Origin: PALSA-1196 sp036833805
GTDB taxonomy: Bacteria; Pseudomonadota; Gammaproteobacteria; Steroidobacterales; Steroidobacteraceae
DNA length: 49,588 nt
Direction: 5' to 3'
Assembly: GCA_036833805.1 (NCBI GenBank)
Contig: DAITPA010000009.1
Location: forward strand, 1 to 49,588
Shown in pieces: positions 7,370-15,901 of the stretch. Both the position numbers and the translations under genes were made by a program. Every line of letters starts with the position of its first letter. Positions within the stretch are counted from its first letter, which is position 1. The notes beneath the pieces are model-generated. The model was not told the DNA's origin and did not search any database. It saw nothing but the letters and a program-made list of their open reading frames with translations.

Positions 7370-10252
7370 GTGCCGCGCTGGCTGGCCCGCTTGAGACATG
7401 AACGATCCGTGCGCTGGCTGCGTGCCACCGCCTTGAGCGGCGCGGCGTTCACGTTCGTCGTCGGCTTCATGGTCCTTGCCTACCAGTTGACCGCGGCACG
7501 CGTGCCCGAACACCGTGCAGCGCTCGAGCGCCTCGTACGCGCACAAACCGGTCTTGACCTGCGCTTCGAGGAACTCAGCCTGCGTTGGGGATGGTACGGT
7601 CCGGAAGCCGTGTTTTCGCGCGTCGAACTTGGCGAACCGGGGCGCGCCGCCGTTCTCCTGCGGGCGCCGGAGCTGATCGTCGGATTTGACGCCTGGCACA
7701 CGCTGCAGAGCGGGAGCTTGCAGGCCGGACGCATCACGCTCGTCGCACCCGACATCGATCTGCCGCGCGCCACGGGCGCCCACGCAAGCAGCAGCGCCTC
7801 CATGGTGCCCGGCGGCGCCACGAAGACAATCCTCAATGGCTGGCGTGACGGGCGCATCGATTTTGAGGGCGGCACGCTGCACATTGCCAATCCCAACCCG
7901 CGCGCGGAACCGCTCGTGCTGGCGATTCGGCGCGCATTCTTGTATCGATCTAAAGATCAATGGAGCGCGCAGGCCTTCGTGCTGCTGCCGGAACGGCTGG
8001 GCTCGAGCGCGCGTGTTGACGTGCACGTGCGCGGCGATCTAAACGATGCAAACAACCTCGGCGGGAGCCTGCGCTTTGACGGTGTGCGCCTTGTGTTTGC
8101 CGGTTGGCGCGAGTTTCTGCAGGATTCGCCACAACTTGCGCGCCGCTTGCCGGCGGCGGGCGGCGGGGATGTTGCCCTGCACGCTGAGTTCAGCGCCGGG
8201 CGCCTGGAAAAGGCCGAAGGCTCGGTGCGTGCCGGCGGTGTGGAGTTCGCCGATACGCTCTCGTCCGCGCATCGATTGCTCGTTGATCGAGTGCGCGGGG
8301 ATTGGCGCCTGCAGCGCCACGGCGCAACTTGGCATGCCGAGATCGACCGCCTTGAGGTCGGCCGCTCGCAGAGCGAGGCCATTGCCTCCGCCGCCCATGT
8401 TGAAGTCGATACCGCGGCCACAGGCTTTCGCGCCAGCGTGACCACGCTGCCGCTCGAATCGCTCGCGGCGATCGTCGCTTGGTTTGCCCCACAGCTCGAC
8501 GCGGGCGGCACGGAGCTTGCGGGCGCGGCGCATGACGTCAAGGTTGATTGGGATGCGCGGCGGCCGCCAGGGGCACGCCTTGAGCTGAGTGCGAAGCTTG
8601 AGGACATTGGGATCGCGCCAGCGTCGCACGCATTCGCGCTCACCGGCCTTAACGCGCAAGTGTCGGGCGATGAGCGTGCGTGGAGTGTCGATCTTGAAGG
8701 CGGCGCTGCGCAGCTTGAAGTTGCAGCGCTTGCTGGGAAGCCTTTGAGCAATCTAAGCGTTGCAACGCATCTTCTGGTCAGCCGCACGGAGCGAGGCTGG
8801 CGGGTCGTAACCGACGCGCTCTACATCAAACATGACGAAGGGCGGCTACGAGTCAGCGGCAGTGTCAGCGCGCCCGCGGCGGGCACGCTACCGCAGCTGC
8901 AGCTGCAAGGTGAGCTTGCGGACGCCAGCGTCGCGCTCGTGCAGGAGCTCGGCGGCGCGGAACTTACGCAGCGCTTCGGCATCGCAGCGTCGCGCGTAAA
9001 GGCCGGTCGCATCGAAGATGCACGATTCGCGCTGACTGCAGTCGGCGCCTTCACCGGTTCGCTTACGCTTAAGGATGCGATTGTCGCCGATGTGCCGGGG
9101 CTCGATGCAGAAGGCGTCGATGCGCGCATCGACTGGAATGGCGCGCGCATCACGGCGTTGGTTGATAAGGGCCGCGCAGGCCCGTTGCAACTTGGCCCGA
9201 TGCAGCTGCGTTGGCGCGGGGACGACAACAGCCCGATGCAGATTGGCGGTCACGCCACCGGGCGTCTGGAGGACACACTTTCCTGGGTGCGCGCACACGC
9301 GCAGTTGCGCGACTACGTGCCGGACGTGAAAACCTTAGCCGCGCGCGGCGACGCGCTATTTGACTTCGATTTTGCCATGCTGCCTGACGGCAGCACGCGC
9401 GTCTTGCGCGCCAACCGGCGCACTCACGCGCATATCGCCATCTCGCTTGAAGAGGCAACAGTGCTGACGGGCCCGGGCATGCCGCCTCTTGAGGCGGTGC
9501 GCGGGTCGCTCGCTTTTGACGGCGGGCATCTGCAGCGCTCGTTGTTGACGGCACGCTGGCTCGGCGGTCCGGTGTCGCTACGCGTGTCGGAGCGCAGCGA
9601 GCGCCGCGCGAGTGTATTTGTGGTTAAGGCACAAGGACTGCTTGATGTGCGTGAGCTTGCGGCGCTTGGAACAGTTGCCGATCCGACGGCACTCGCAGGC
9701 GAAGCCGAATGGAGCGGCGATTTTGTTCTTGAGCCTGATTCGCGCCTGCATCGTGCGCAGTGGCAGGCGCGGCTCGACGCAACGTTGACTGGCATTACGA
9801 GCCGTCTGCCCGAGCCGCTCACCAAAGCCGCGGGCGTTGCCGCGCCGCTGCACATCGAGATCGCAGGCTCAAGAGAGCGTGCCGAAGTGCGCTTAGCGCT
9901 CGCGGATCGTCTGCACAGCGTATTTGAAATCACCGCCGCGGGCGACGACGCCTGGCGCGTCGAGCGCGGCAGTGTGCGCTTCGGCGGCGCGGGCCCGGTG
10001 ACCTTGGCGGCTGAGCCCGCGGTCGTATTGAGCGGCAAGCTCGCACGCCTTGAGCCCTCCTTGTATGTCGCCACGTGGAACCGGGTGAGGCGCGATGTCA
10101 TGCTGCCGACCGTGAGTGGCGGAGTCTTTGTCAGCGAGTTGTTGGCCGCGGGAGATGTGTATCCGGATGCGAACTTGAAAGTGCGTCGCTCGGCGCTGGG
10201 GCTCGACTTGCAGATCGAACCGCTCGCTCAAGATGGGCGGCCGGGAACATGA
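7370..10252 (+). CDS. yhdP: YhdP family AsmA-like protein, C-terminally short
   Basis: A 960-residue AsmA-like, probably bridge-like inner-membrane protein. YhdP in E. coli helps move phospholipid to the outer membrane. One transmembrane segment lies at about 20-40 and the rest is beta-rich repeat sequence in the periplasm. The start is GTG after an AGAGGAGG ribosome site. YhdP proteins usually have about 1270 residues; similarity runs up to the segment equivalent to about residue 950 and then stops, so the last 300 or so residues, including the end of the C-terminal AsmA domain, are missing. The stop overlaps the nit start as ATGA, with no room for a remnant. Confidence 0.9.
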   Translation: MPRWLARLRHERSVRWLRATALSGAAFTFVVGFMVLAYQLTAARVPEHRAALERLVRAQTGLDLRFEELSLRWGWYGPEAVFSRVELGEPGRAAVLLRAPELIVGFDAWHTLQSGSLQAGRITLVAPDIDLPRATGAHASSSASMVPGGATKTILNGWRDGRIDFEGGTLHIANPNPRAEPLVLAIRRAFLYRSKDQWSAQAFVLLPERLGSSARVDVHVRGDLNDANNLGGSLRFDGVRLVFAGWREFLQDSPQLARRLPAAGGGDVALHAEFSAGRLEKAEGSVRAGGVEFADTLSSAHRLLVDRVRGDWRLQRHGATWHAEIDRLEVGRSQSEAIASAAHVEVDTAATGFRASVTTLPLESLAAIVAWFAPQLDAGGTELAGAAHDVKVDWDARRPPGARLELSAKLEDIGIAPASHAFALTGLNAQVSGDERAWSVDLEGGAAQLEVAALAGKPLSNLSVATHLLVSRTERGWRVVTDALYIKHDEGRLRVSGSVSAPAAGTLPQLQLQGELADASVALVQELGGAELTQRFGIAASRVKAGRIEDARFALTAVGAFTGSLTLKDAIVADVPGLDAEGVDARIDWNGARITALVDKGRAGPLQLGPMQLRWRGDDNSPMQIGGHATGRLEDTLSWVRAHAQLRDYVPDVKTLAARGDALFDFDFAMLPDGSTRVLRANRRTHAHIAISLEEATVLTGPGMPPLEAVRGSLAFDGGHLQRSLLTARWLGGPVSLRVSERSERRASVFVVKAQGLLDVRELAALGTVADPTALAGEAEWSGDFVLEPDSRLHRAQWQARLDATLTGITSRLPEPLTKAAGVAAPLHIEIAGSRERAEVRLALADRLHSVFEITAAGDDAWRVERGSVRFGGAGPVTLAAEPAVVLSGKLARLEPSLYVATWNRVRRDVMLPTVSGGVFVSELLAAGDVYPDANLKVRRSALGLDLQIEPLAQDGRPGT

Positions 10253-11055
10253 AGGTCGCGGCTTTGCAGATGACGTCGGGCGCGGACGTTCAAGCGAATC
10301 TCGATGAGGCGCGAGCGCTTTTGCAGGAGGCGCAGAGTGCGGAGGCGAGCGTGGCCGTGCTGCCGGAGAACTTCGCGTTCATGGGGCTACGTGATGCGGA
10401 CAAGCTTGCGATCGGCGAGACCGAGGGCGGCGGTCCGATACAGGAGTTCCTCGCCGAAACGGCGCAGCGCCTGCGCCTTTGGATCATCGCGGGCACAATC
10501 CCATTGCGCGTTGCAGGCGATGCGCGCGTTGCCGCAGCGTCGCTCGTATATGACGCACACGGACAGCGCGTCGGACGCTACGACAAGATTCATCTCTTTG
10601 ATGTCGAGATTCCCGAGCGCGCGGAGAGCTATCGCGAGTCGGCCAACATGGCGCCGGGTAGGACGCCCACCGTAGTCGACACGCCGGTCGGCCGTATCGG
10701 CCTTGCGGTGTGCTACGACGTGCGCTTTCCGGAGCTCTTTCGGACGCTAAGCGCCGCGGGCGCCGAGCTGTTCGTCCTGCCGTCAGCGTTTACGGCGCCG
10801 ACGGGGCGCGCTCACTGGGAGACGCTCCTGCGTGCGCGCGCCATTGAAAATCTGGCTTATGTCATTGCCCCGGCGCAGTCGGGATTTCATCCGAACGGGC
10901 GGGAAACCTACGGTGACAGCATGATCGTCGACTACTGGGGCCGCATCCTTGGGCGCCTGCCGCGTGGGCGCGGTTGTGTTACCGCGGACGTCGATCTTGC
11001 GCGCCAGGCGGATGTGCGCCGGAGCTTTCCTGCTCTCACGCACCGCGTGTTGTAA
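10249..11055 (+). CDS. Carbon-nitrogen hydrolase, Nit/deaminated glutathione amidase type
   Basis: A 268-residue nitrilase-superfamily amidase, most like bacterial Nit1/YbeM-type enzymes that clear deaminated glutathione from the cytosol. The catalytic Glu-Lys-Cys triad is visible as Glu40 (LPENF), Lys113 (YDKIHLFD) and Cys155 (AVCYDVRFPELF). The start is taken at ATG 10249, where similarity begins; a longer upstream frame lies inside yhdP and is out of phase with it. It stands between yhdP and tldD, the order found in many gammaproteobacteria. Confidence 0.94.
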   Translation: MKVAALQMTSGADVQANLDEARALLQEAQSAEASVAVLPENFAFMGLRDADKLAIGETEGGGPIQEFLAETAQRLRLWIIAGTIPLRVAGDARVAAASLVYDAHGQRVGRYDKIHLFDVEIPERAESYRESANMAPGRTPTVVDTPVGRIGLAVCYDVRFPELFRTLSAAGAELFVLPSAFTAPTGRAHWETLLRARAIENLAYVIAPAQSGFHPNGRETYGDSMIVDYWGRILGRLPRGRGCVTADVDLARQADVRRSFPALTHRVL

Positions 11056-11088
11056 TTACGCCCGCGCGCCCGCATTCAAGGAAGCAAG

Positions 11089-12546
11089 ATGACCGATTCT
11101 CTCCCTGCGAGCGATGCCATGAGCATCGCGCGCGATGTCATTCTGCGTCCGAGCGGGCTCGACACCGCGCGCCTCGATCAGGTGTTCGGAGAGGTGCTGC
11201 GCCATCGCGTCGATTTCGCAGACATCTATTTTCAGATCACGCGCGAGGAATCCTGGGCGCTCGAGGAGGGCATCGTCAAAGACGGCAGCGCGAGCATTGA
11301 GCAGGGTGTGGGCGTGCGCGCGCTTGCGGGTGAGAAGACCGGTTTTGCCTATTCGGACGAGATTGTGCTGCCGGCGCTCGAGGAAGCTTCGCGCGCGGCG
11401 CGTGCAATTGCGGTGAAGGGCGGCGACCGCGCCGTGCAGGCCTGGCACTCGCACGCGGGGCACGAGCTTTATCTTCCGGCCGATCCTGCGGCAGCACTCG
11501 TCGACCATGAGAAGGTCGCCTGGCTCGAGCGCGTCGACCGCGAGACGCGGCGTATCGATCCGCGCATCGTGAACGTGATGGCGAGCATCGCCACGGTGCA
11601 CGAAATCGTGCTGATCGCCACGAGCGACGGCAACCTTGCGGCGGATATCCGCCCGCTCGTGCGCTTTAACGTCTCGGTTATCGTCGAACAGCACGGACGC
11701 CGTGAGCAGGGCTACTCCGGCACCGGCGGCCGTTTCTCTCTGGCTGAGCTTGTGCGTGCCGATCGTCCGCTCGCTCTCGGACGGGAGGCCGCGCGCCAAG
11801 CGCTCGTGAATCTCGACGCGGTGCCGGCGCCTGCCGGGCCGACGACCGTCGTGCTCGGACCGGGCTGGCCAGGCGTGCTGTTGCATGAGGCGATCGGCCA
11901 CGGATTGGAAGGCGATTTCAATCGCAAAGGCACATCTGCGTTCGCCAATCGCATCGGCGAGCGCGTGGCGACGAGCGGCTGCACGGTAGTTGACGATGGC
12001 ACGCTGTCGCAGCGGCGCGGTTCACTCAACATCGACGACGAGGGCACGCCCACGCAGTGCACGACCTTGATCGAAGACGGCATCCTCTGCGGCTATCTGC
12101 AGGACACGATGAATGCACGCCTGATGGGCGTGCGCTCCACCGGCAATGGCCGGCGCGAATCGTTTGCGCACATGACATTGCCGCGCATGACGAACACCTA
12201 CATGCGTGCCGGCGCGTACGCGCCCGAGGAAATCATCCGCTCGGTGGAACGCGGAGTCTACGCCGTCAACTTCGGCGGCGGTCAGGTCGACATCACCTCG
12301 GGGAAATTCGTATTCTCGGCAAGCGAGGCTTATGCGATCGAGAGCGGCCGTTTGGGTGCGCCGCTTAAAGGCGCGACACTCATTGGCAATGGGCCCGATG
12401 TGCTGACACGCGTCAGCATGGTGGGCAATGATCTGAAGCTCGACGACGGCGTTGGCACCTGCGGCAAGGAAGGCCAGAGCGTACCGGTGGGAGTGGGACA
12501 GCCGACGATCCGTATTGACGGCCTGACGGTGGGTGGAACCGGCTGA
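11089..12546 (+). CDS. tldD: Metalloprotease TldD
   Basis: A 485-residue subunit of the TldD/TldE (PmbA) heterodimeric zinc protease. The complex matures peptide antibiotics such as microcin B17 and degrades unfolded peptides and antitoxins. TldD supplies the active site: HEAIGH at 266-271, with a likely third ligand Cys in GTCGKEG near residue 461. An AAGGAAGC ribosome site precedes the ATG. Its partner pmbA is 3.7 kb downstream on the same strand, separated by an inserted - strand block. Confidence 0.97.
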   Translation: MTDSLPASDAMSIARDVILRPSGLDTARLDQVFGEVLRHRVDFADIYFQITREESWALEEGIVKDGSASIEQGVGVRALAGEKTGFAYSDEIVLPALEEASRAARAIAVKGGDRAVQAWHSHAGHELYLPADPAAALVDHEKVAWLERVDRETRRIDPRIVNVMASIATVHEIVLIATSDGNLAADIRPLVRFNVSVIVEQHGRREQGYSGTGGRFSLAELVRADRPLALGREAARQALVNLDAVPAPAGPTTVVLGPGWPGVLLHEAIGHGLEGDFNRKGTSAFANRIGERVATSGCTVVDDGTLSQRRGSLNIDDEGTPTQCTTLIEDGILCGYLQDTMNARLMGVRSTGNGRRESFAHMTLPRMTNTYMRAGAYAPEEIIRSVERGVYAVNFGGGQVDITSGKFVFSASEAYAIESGRLGAPLKGATLIGNGPDVLTRVSMVGNDLKLDDGVGTCGKEGQSVPVGVGQPTIRIDGLTVGGTG

Positions 12547-12731
12547 TTAGGCACTTTCGGCAGTCGAACATAATCTCCTATTTGTCAAAGCGCGCAGCTG
12601 ATTAAGACAGGCACGGGCGATTGCAGCGTGCCACTTCTTCAGCTGTGACGTCGACCACGGCAGCGCCTGCCGCGACACCGTAGTTTGTTTGACAGCGCAT
12701 TCCAACTATTTGCAAGATTAAGGATTCCACG

Positions 12732-12905
12732 ATGCACGCCGAGCCTTTTTTAGCTGAAACGTCTGAGCTTCAAATACGGCCGGATCTGGTTGCGGCGCTC
12801 AAGCACAGCGGCGTGGTGAAGAAGCGGGATTTTCACGTGGAGAGCTTTAAGCCCTCGCTTCTCGGGCGGTTCGCCGAGCTGTTGGCGCCGACGCGCCAGC
12901 CCTAA
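12732..12905 (+). CDS. Small uncharacterised ORF, 57 aa
   Basis: A 57-codon frame that I do not recognise, in the gap between tldD and the convergent AAA-FHA gene. Support is an ideal ribosome site, AAGGA at 12720-12724, 7 nt before the ATG, and codon use like the neighbouring genes. The product begins MHAEPFLAETSELQ, contains a charged middle (KHSGVVKKRDFHVES) and ends LGRFAELLAPTRQP. It has no signal peptide, membrane segment or cysteine, and a soluble, partly helical protein is likely. It starts 185 nt after tldD and could be co-transcribed with it. Function unknown. Confidence 0.6.
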   Translation: MHAEPFLAETSELQIRPDLVAALKHSGVVKKRDFHVESFKPSLLGRFAELLAPTRQP

Positions 12906-12923
12906 AACTCGCAGCAGCGACTC

Positions 12924-14207
12924 TTAAGCATCCTCGTCGGGCCGAGGTTGCGCGTGTGCTTCGGCGAAGTGGCCGCGTCCGAAGCGCGCGCGCTCGTCCA
13001 TATAGATGAGCTCGTGTTTGCCGATGACGACGACATCGCCGTCGTTCAGGTGTTGGCGGCGCACGCGCTTGGATTTCACGTAGATGCCGTTTGTGCTGTT
13101 CAAATCTTCGATGACGCAGGCTTGCGCGCTGACGATAAGCTGGCAGTGATGCCGGCTCACAAAACGGCTGTCGATCTGCAGGTCGTTATCGTCCGTGCGG
13201 CCCACAATCATGCGTCCGACGCGCAGCGGCAGCTCGCGTACCGTGCGGCCCTCCGTCGATACCAGCACGCGTCCGAGGATCGGCCCCGTGGCCTCGAGGG
13301 TGCTGTCCGGCACCACCGCGGCGAGCGCGGCTGCAGCGGCGATGCCGGCCGGCGTCCTGGCCTCGACCTTGCCGCGCATGCTTGAGGTGCGCGTCGCGAA
13401 ATCCACCCAGCGCAACTCCTCGCTCGCACTGTGGATGTCGGCAAGCGTCACATGATCGCGGTCATTGCTGTATGCGGCGATCATCGCGGTGTCGCACAGC
13501 GTGTTGACGAGTCGCGGCACGCCGCCTGTATAGCGAAAGATCTCGGCAAAAGTCTCCGCGGAGAAGATCTCGCGGTCGGCGCTGCCGGCAACTTCAAGGC
13601 GATGCTGGATATAGGCGCGCATTTCATCGAACGACAGCGCGCCTAAGTGAAAGCGCAAGCGGATGCGCTGCGCCAGCTGCACGAGCTCCGGGGCGTCGAG
13701 CTTCTCGTTGAGCTCGGGTTGCCCGCAGAAGATGATGCGCAGCACTTTATCCTTGGTGGTTTCGACTCCGGAGAGCAGGCGCACCTCCTCGAGCACACGC
13801 AGCGACAGGTTCTGCGCCTCATCGACGATGAGAAGAACCTTCCTGCCGGCGGCGTATTGTTCCACCAGGAATTGGTTCAAGGTTGCGATCAGTTCGCCCT
13901 TCTTCATCTTGAAGGGCGCAAAGCCGAACTGCACCAGCACCGCCTGCAGGAAGTCCACTGCCGAGACTTGTGTCTGGTTGATCTGCGCGACGACGATGTC
14001 GGCCTCGACTTCCTTCAGGAAAGACTCGATGAGAGTGGTCTTGCCCGAGCCTACCTCTCCGGTGATCACGACGAATCCGTCGGTGAACCAGATCGTCGAC
14101 TCCATGTAAGCCTTGGCGCGTGCGTGCTGCTTACTCAAGTACAGGAACTGCGGGTCCGGGCTGAGACGGAACGGCAGCTCTTTCAGTTTGAATAGATCAA
14201 GGTACAT
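12924..14207 (-). CDS. AAA ATPase with C-terminal FHA domain (ExeA/TadZ-like)
   Basis: A 427-residue two-domain protein. Residues 1-270 form an ExeA/MshM-type AAA ATPase with Walker A GEVGSGKTT (50-58) and Walker B LLIVDEAQ (125-132). A flexible Ala-rich linker follows, then an FHA domain (about 325-405) with VGRTDDNDLQ, the SRHH phosphothreonine-contact motif and NSTNGIYV. Relatives serve type II secretion, MSHA pili or exopolysaccharide export, and an FHA domain would add phosphothreonine-dependent recruitment. None of those clusters is in this window; it lies downstream of purEK. There is no SD before the ATG. Confidence 0.88.
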   Translation of the reverse strand: MYLDLFKLKELPFRLSPDPQFLYLSKQHARAKAYMESTIWFTDGFVVITGEVGSGKTTLIESFLKEVEADIVVAQINQTQVSAVDFLQAVLVQFGFAPFKMKKGELIATLNQFLVEQYAAGRKVLLIVDEAQNLSLRVLEEVRLLSGVETTKDKVLRIIFCGQPELNEKLDAPELVQLAQRIRLRFHLGALSFDEMRAYIQHRLEVAGSADREIFSAETFAEIFRYTGGVPRLVNTLCDTAMIAAYSNDRDHVTLADIHSASEELRWVDFATRTSSMRGKVEARTPAGIAAAAALAAVVPDSTLEATGPILGRVLVSTEGRTVRELPLRVGRMIVGRTDDNDLQIDSRFVSRHHCQLIVSAQACVIEDLNSTNGIYVKSKRVRRQHLNDGDVVVIGKHELIYMDERARFGRGHFAEAHAQPRPDEDA

Positions 14208-14234
14208 GTGGCGGTGCTGATTTCATTGGGGGGT

Positions 14235-14282
14235 CTACTCGACCTCGCCGGCACAGCCGCACTGCGGGGTGTAGATGCGCAA
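14235..14282 (-). CDS. Possible 15-aa ORF after purK
   Basis: A very short frame starting at TTG with AAGGAG (14287-14292) 4 nt upstream, placed 21 nt after the purK stop and 27 nt before the AAA-FHA gene. The product would be MRIYTPQCGCAGEVE. The ribosome site is strong but its spacing is short, and no larger gene uses it. It could be a leader peptide, a relic, or chance. Confidence 0.25.
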   Translation of the reverse strand: MRIYTPQCGCAGEVE

Positions 14283-14303
14283 GGGTCTCCTTGAGGCGCA
14301 ATC

Positions 14304-15404
14304 TTACGGGATGCGCGTGTTGGGGGCCAATGTCGCAAGCAAAACGCGTAGGCGTCGATCCCGGTCATCACGGGAACGCTCCACCAAAGTGCAATGACCG
14401 AGTTTGCGTCCGGGTCGCGGCGCCTTCGCGTAATCGTGCACATGCAGACCCTTATGGGCGAGGAGCTCGTCAAGCGGTGGCATTGCGCCGATGAGGTTGA
14501 TCATGGCGCAGTGTCCGCGCGCCCCGGTTGCGCCAAGCGGCAGCCCGAGAATCGCACGCAGGTGATTCTCGAATTGGCTCGTCACCGCTCCCTCGATCGT
14601 CCAGTGACCCGAGTTGTGAACGCGTGGCGCCATTTCGTTCGCGATTAGCCGGCCGCGATCAACAAAAAACTCGATCGCGAGGATGCCAACGTAACGAAAA
14701 TGTGCGAGTACGCGCGCAAGATAGCGCTGCGCAAGTTGCTGCCAGGCGAGCGGGCCGTAGGGGGCGCGCGTCACACGCAGAACGCCCTGCGAATGCACAT
14801 TGCCGTTTAGCGGATAGATCGCGACTTCGCCTCGAGTGCTGCGCGCGCCGATGATCGACACTTCGTGACTGAAGGCAATGCGTTCCTCGTAAAGAAGCGG
14901 TACCGCGCCCAATTGCAGCCAGGCAGATTCGAGGTCTGCTTGGCTCTTCAACACGGCTTGACCCTTGCCGTCGTAGCCTAAGCGCCGCGTCTTCAGGACG
15001 CCCGGCAGTCCGATGTCGCGGACCGCGCACTGTAATTGCGCAAGCGATGCGACCGCACGCCAGCGCGTCGTCGGGATCTTTAAGCGCTCGAAGAGACGCT
15101 TCTCGCTAACGCGATCCTGTGATGCCGCGAGCGCTGCGAGTGGTGGGCTGATGCGCACCCGGCCTGCCAGTGCACGTAGCGCTGCGACCGAAACGTTTTC
15201 CCAGTCAAAAGTGATGATCTCGGTGCGGCGTGCAAGCTTGGCTAGCAGGCGGCGATCATCGAACGGGCCCCTAAGGTGAGGCGCGAGCGCGGCGGCGGGC
15301 GGATCGGCGGCCGGGTCCAGGAAGAGAAAGTCGAGTCCCAGCGAATAGCCCGCCACAGCGAGCATGCGGCCGAGTTGGCCCGCTCCCACGATGCCGACCG
15401 TCAT
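14304..15404 (-). CDS. purK: N5-carboxyaminoimidazole ribonucleotide synthase
   Basis: A 366-residue ATP-grasp enzyme that carboxylates AIR to N5-CAIR with ATP and bicarbonate in de novo purine synthesis. It opens with the nucleotide-fold motif VGIVGAGQLGRMLA, has the KTRRLGYDGKGQ ATP loop in the middle and the NEMAPRVHNSGHWT ligand block near residue 265. The length is normal. The start overlaps the purE stop by 4 nt, so the two are translationally coupled. Confidence 0.97.
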   Translation of the reverse strand: MTVGIVGAGQLGRMLAVAGYSLGLDFLFLDPAADPPAAALAPHLRGPFDDRRLLAKLARRTEIITFDWENVSVAALRALAGRVRISPPLAALAASQDRVSEKRLFERLKIPTTRWRAVASLAQLQCAVRDIGLPGVLKTRRLGYDGKGQAVLKSQADLESAWLQLGAVPLLYEERIAFSHEVSIIGARSTRGEVAIYPLNGNVHSQGVLRVTRAPYGPLAWQQLAQRYLARVLAHFRYVGILAIEFFVDRGRLIANEMAPRVHNSGHWTIEGAVTSQFENHLRAILGLPLGATGARGHCAMINLIGAMPPLDELLAHKGLHVHDYAKAPRPGRKLGHCTLVERSRDDRDRRLRVLLATLAPNTRIP

Positions 15405-15901
15405 GTGCGGTGCGTCGCGCGCGGATCGGAATTCTCGAGCACGCTCGTGGTTTGCCGTTCGCGATAAGCGTCGAGCGCTTGGCGGATCGGTGCATGTTTG
15501 TTCGCGAGGATCGCGGCGGCAGCGAGTGCCGCGTTGGTCGCACCGGCGACTCCGATCGCAAAGGTTGCGACCGGCACGCCCGCGGGCATCTGCACGATCG
15601 ACAACAGCGAATCAAGACCACTCAAGGCTTTTGACTGTACCGGCACACCGAGCACCGGCACAGAGGTCTTTGCCGCCGTCATGCCGGGCAGGTGGGCTGC
15701 GCCCCCGGCGCCTGCAATAATGACCTCAAGACCGCGCGCACGTGCGCTTCCGGCGTATTCGAACAACAGATCGGGCGTGCGATGCGCGGACACCACGCGC
15801 ACCTCGTAGGCGATCGACAATGCGTCGAGCGCGGCCGCAGAAGCCTGCATCGTCTCCCAATCCGACGCCGAGCCCATGATGATGCCGACCAGCGGTTTCA
15901 T
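15401..15901 (-). CDS. purE: N5-CAIR mutase
   Basis: A 166-residue class I PurE that moves the carboxylate of N5-CAIR to C4 to give CAIR. Signatures are IIMGSASDWETM near the start, VSAHRTPD and the IAGAGGAAHLPGM active-site loop. The start at ATG 15901 gives the usual length. A TACAAT box lies only 6 nt before this ATG and there is no proper SD. Upstream, the frame stays open through a truncated darP to ATG 16225, so a 274-residue DarP'-PurE fusion could also be made. Confidence 0.95.
   Translation of the reverse strand: MKPLVGIIMGSASDWETMQASAAALDALSIAYEVRVVSAHRTPDLLFEYAGSARARGLEVIIAGAGGAAHLPGMTAAKTSVPVLGVPVQSKALSGLDSLLSIVQMPAGVPVATFAIGVAGATNAALAAAAILANKHAPIRQALDAYRERQTTSVLENSDPRATHRT

Noticed and set aside
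12689..12718. Perfect TTGACA with CAAGAT 18 bp downstream before the 57-aa ORF
   Set aside because: The -10 matches only 3/6 and transcription would start inside the SD site, so it cannot serve the ORF as drawn.
12906..12923. Weak stem between the 57-aa ORF and the AAA-FHA gene, followed by TTTT on the - strand
   Set aside because: Only five of six pairs form, too weak to call a terminator.
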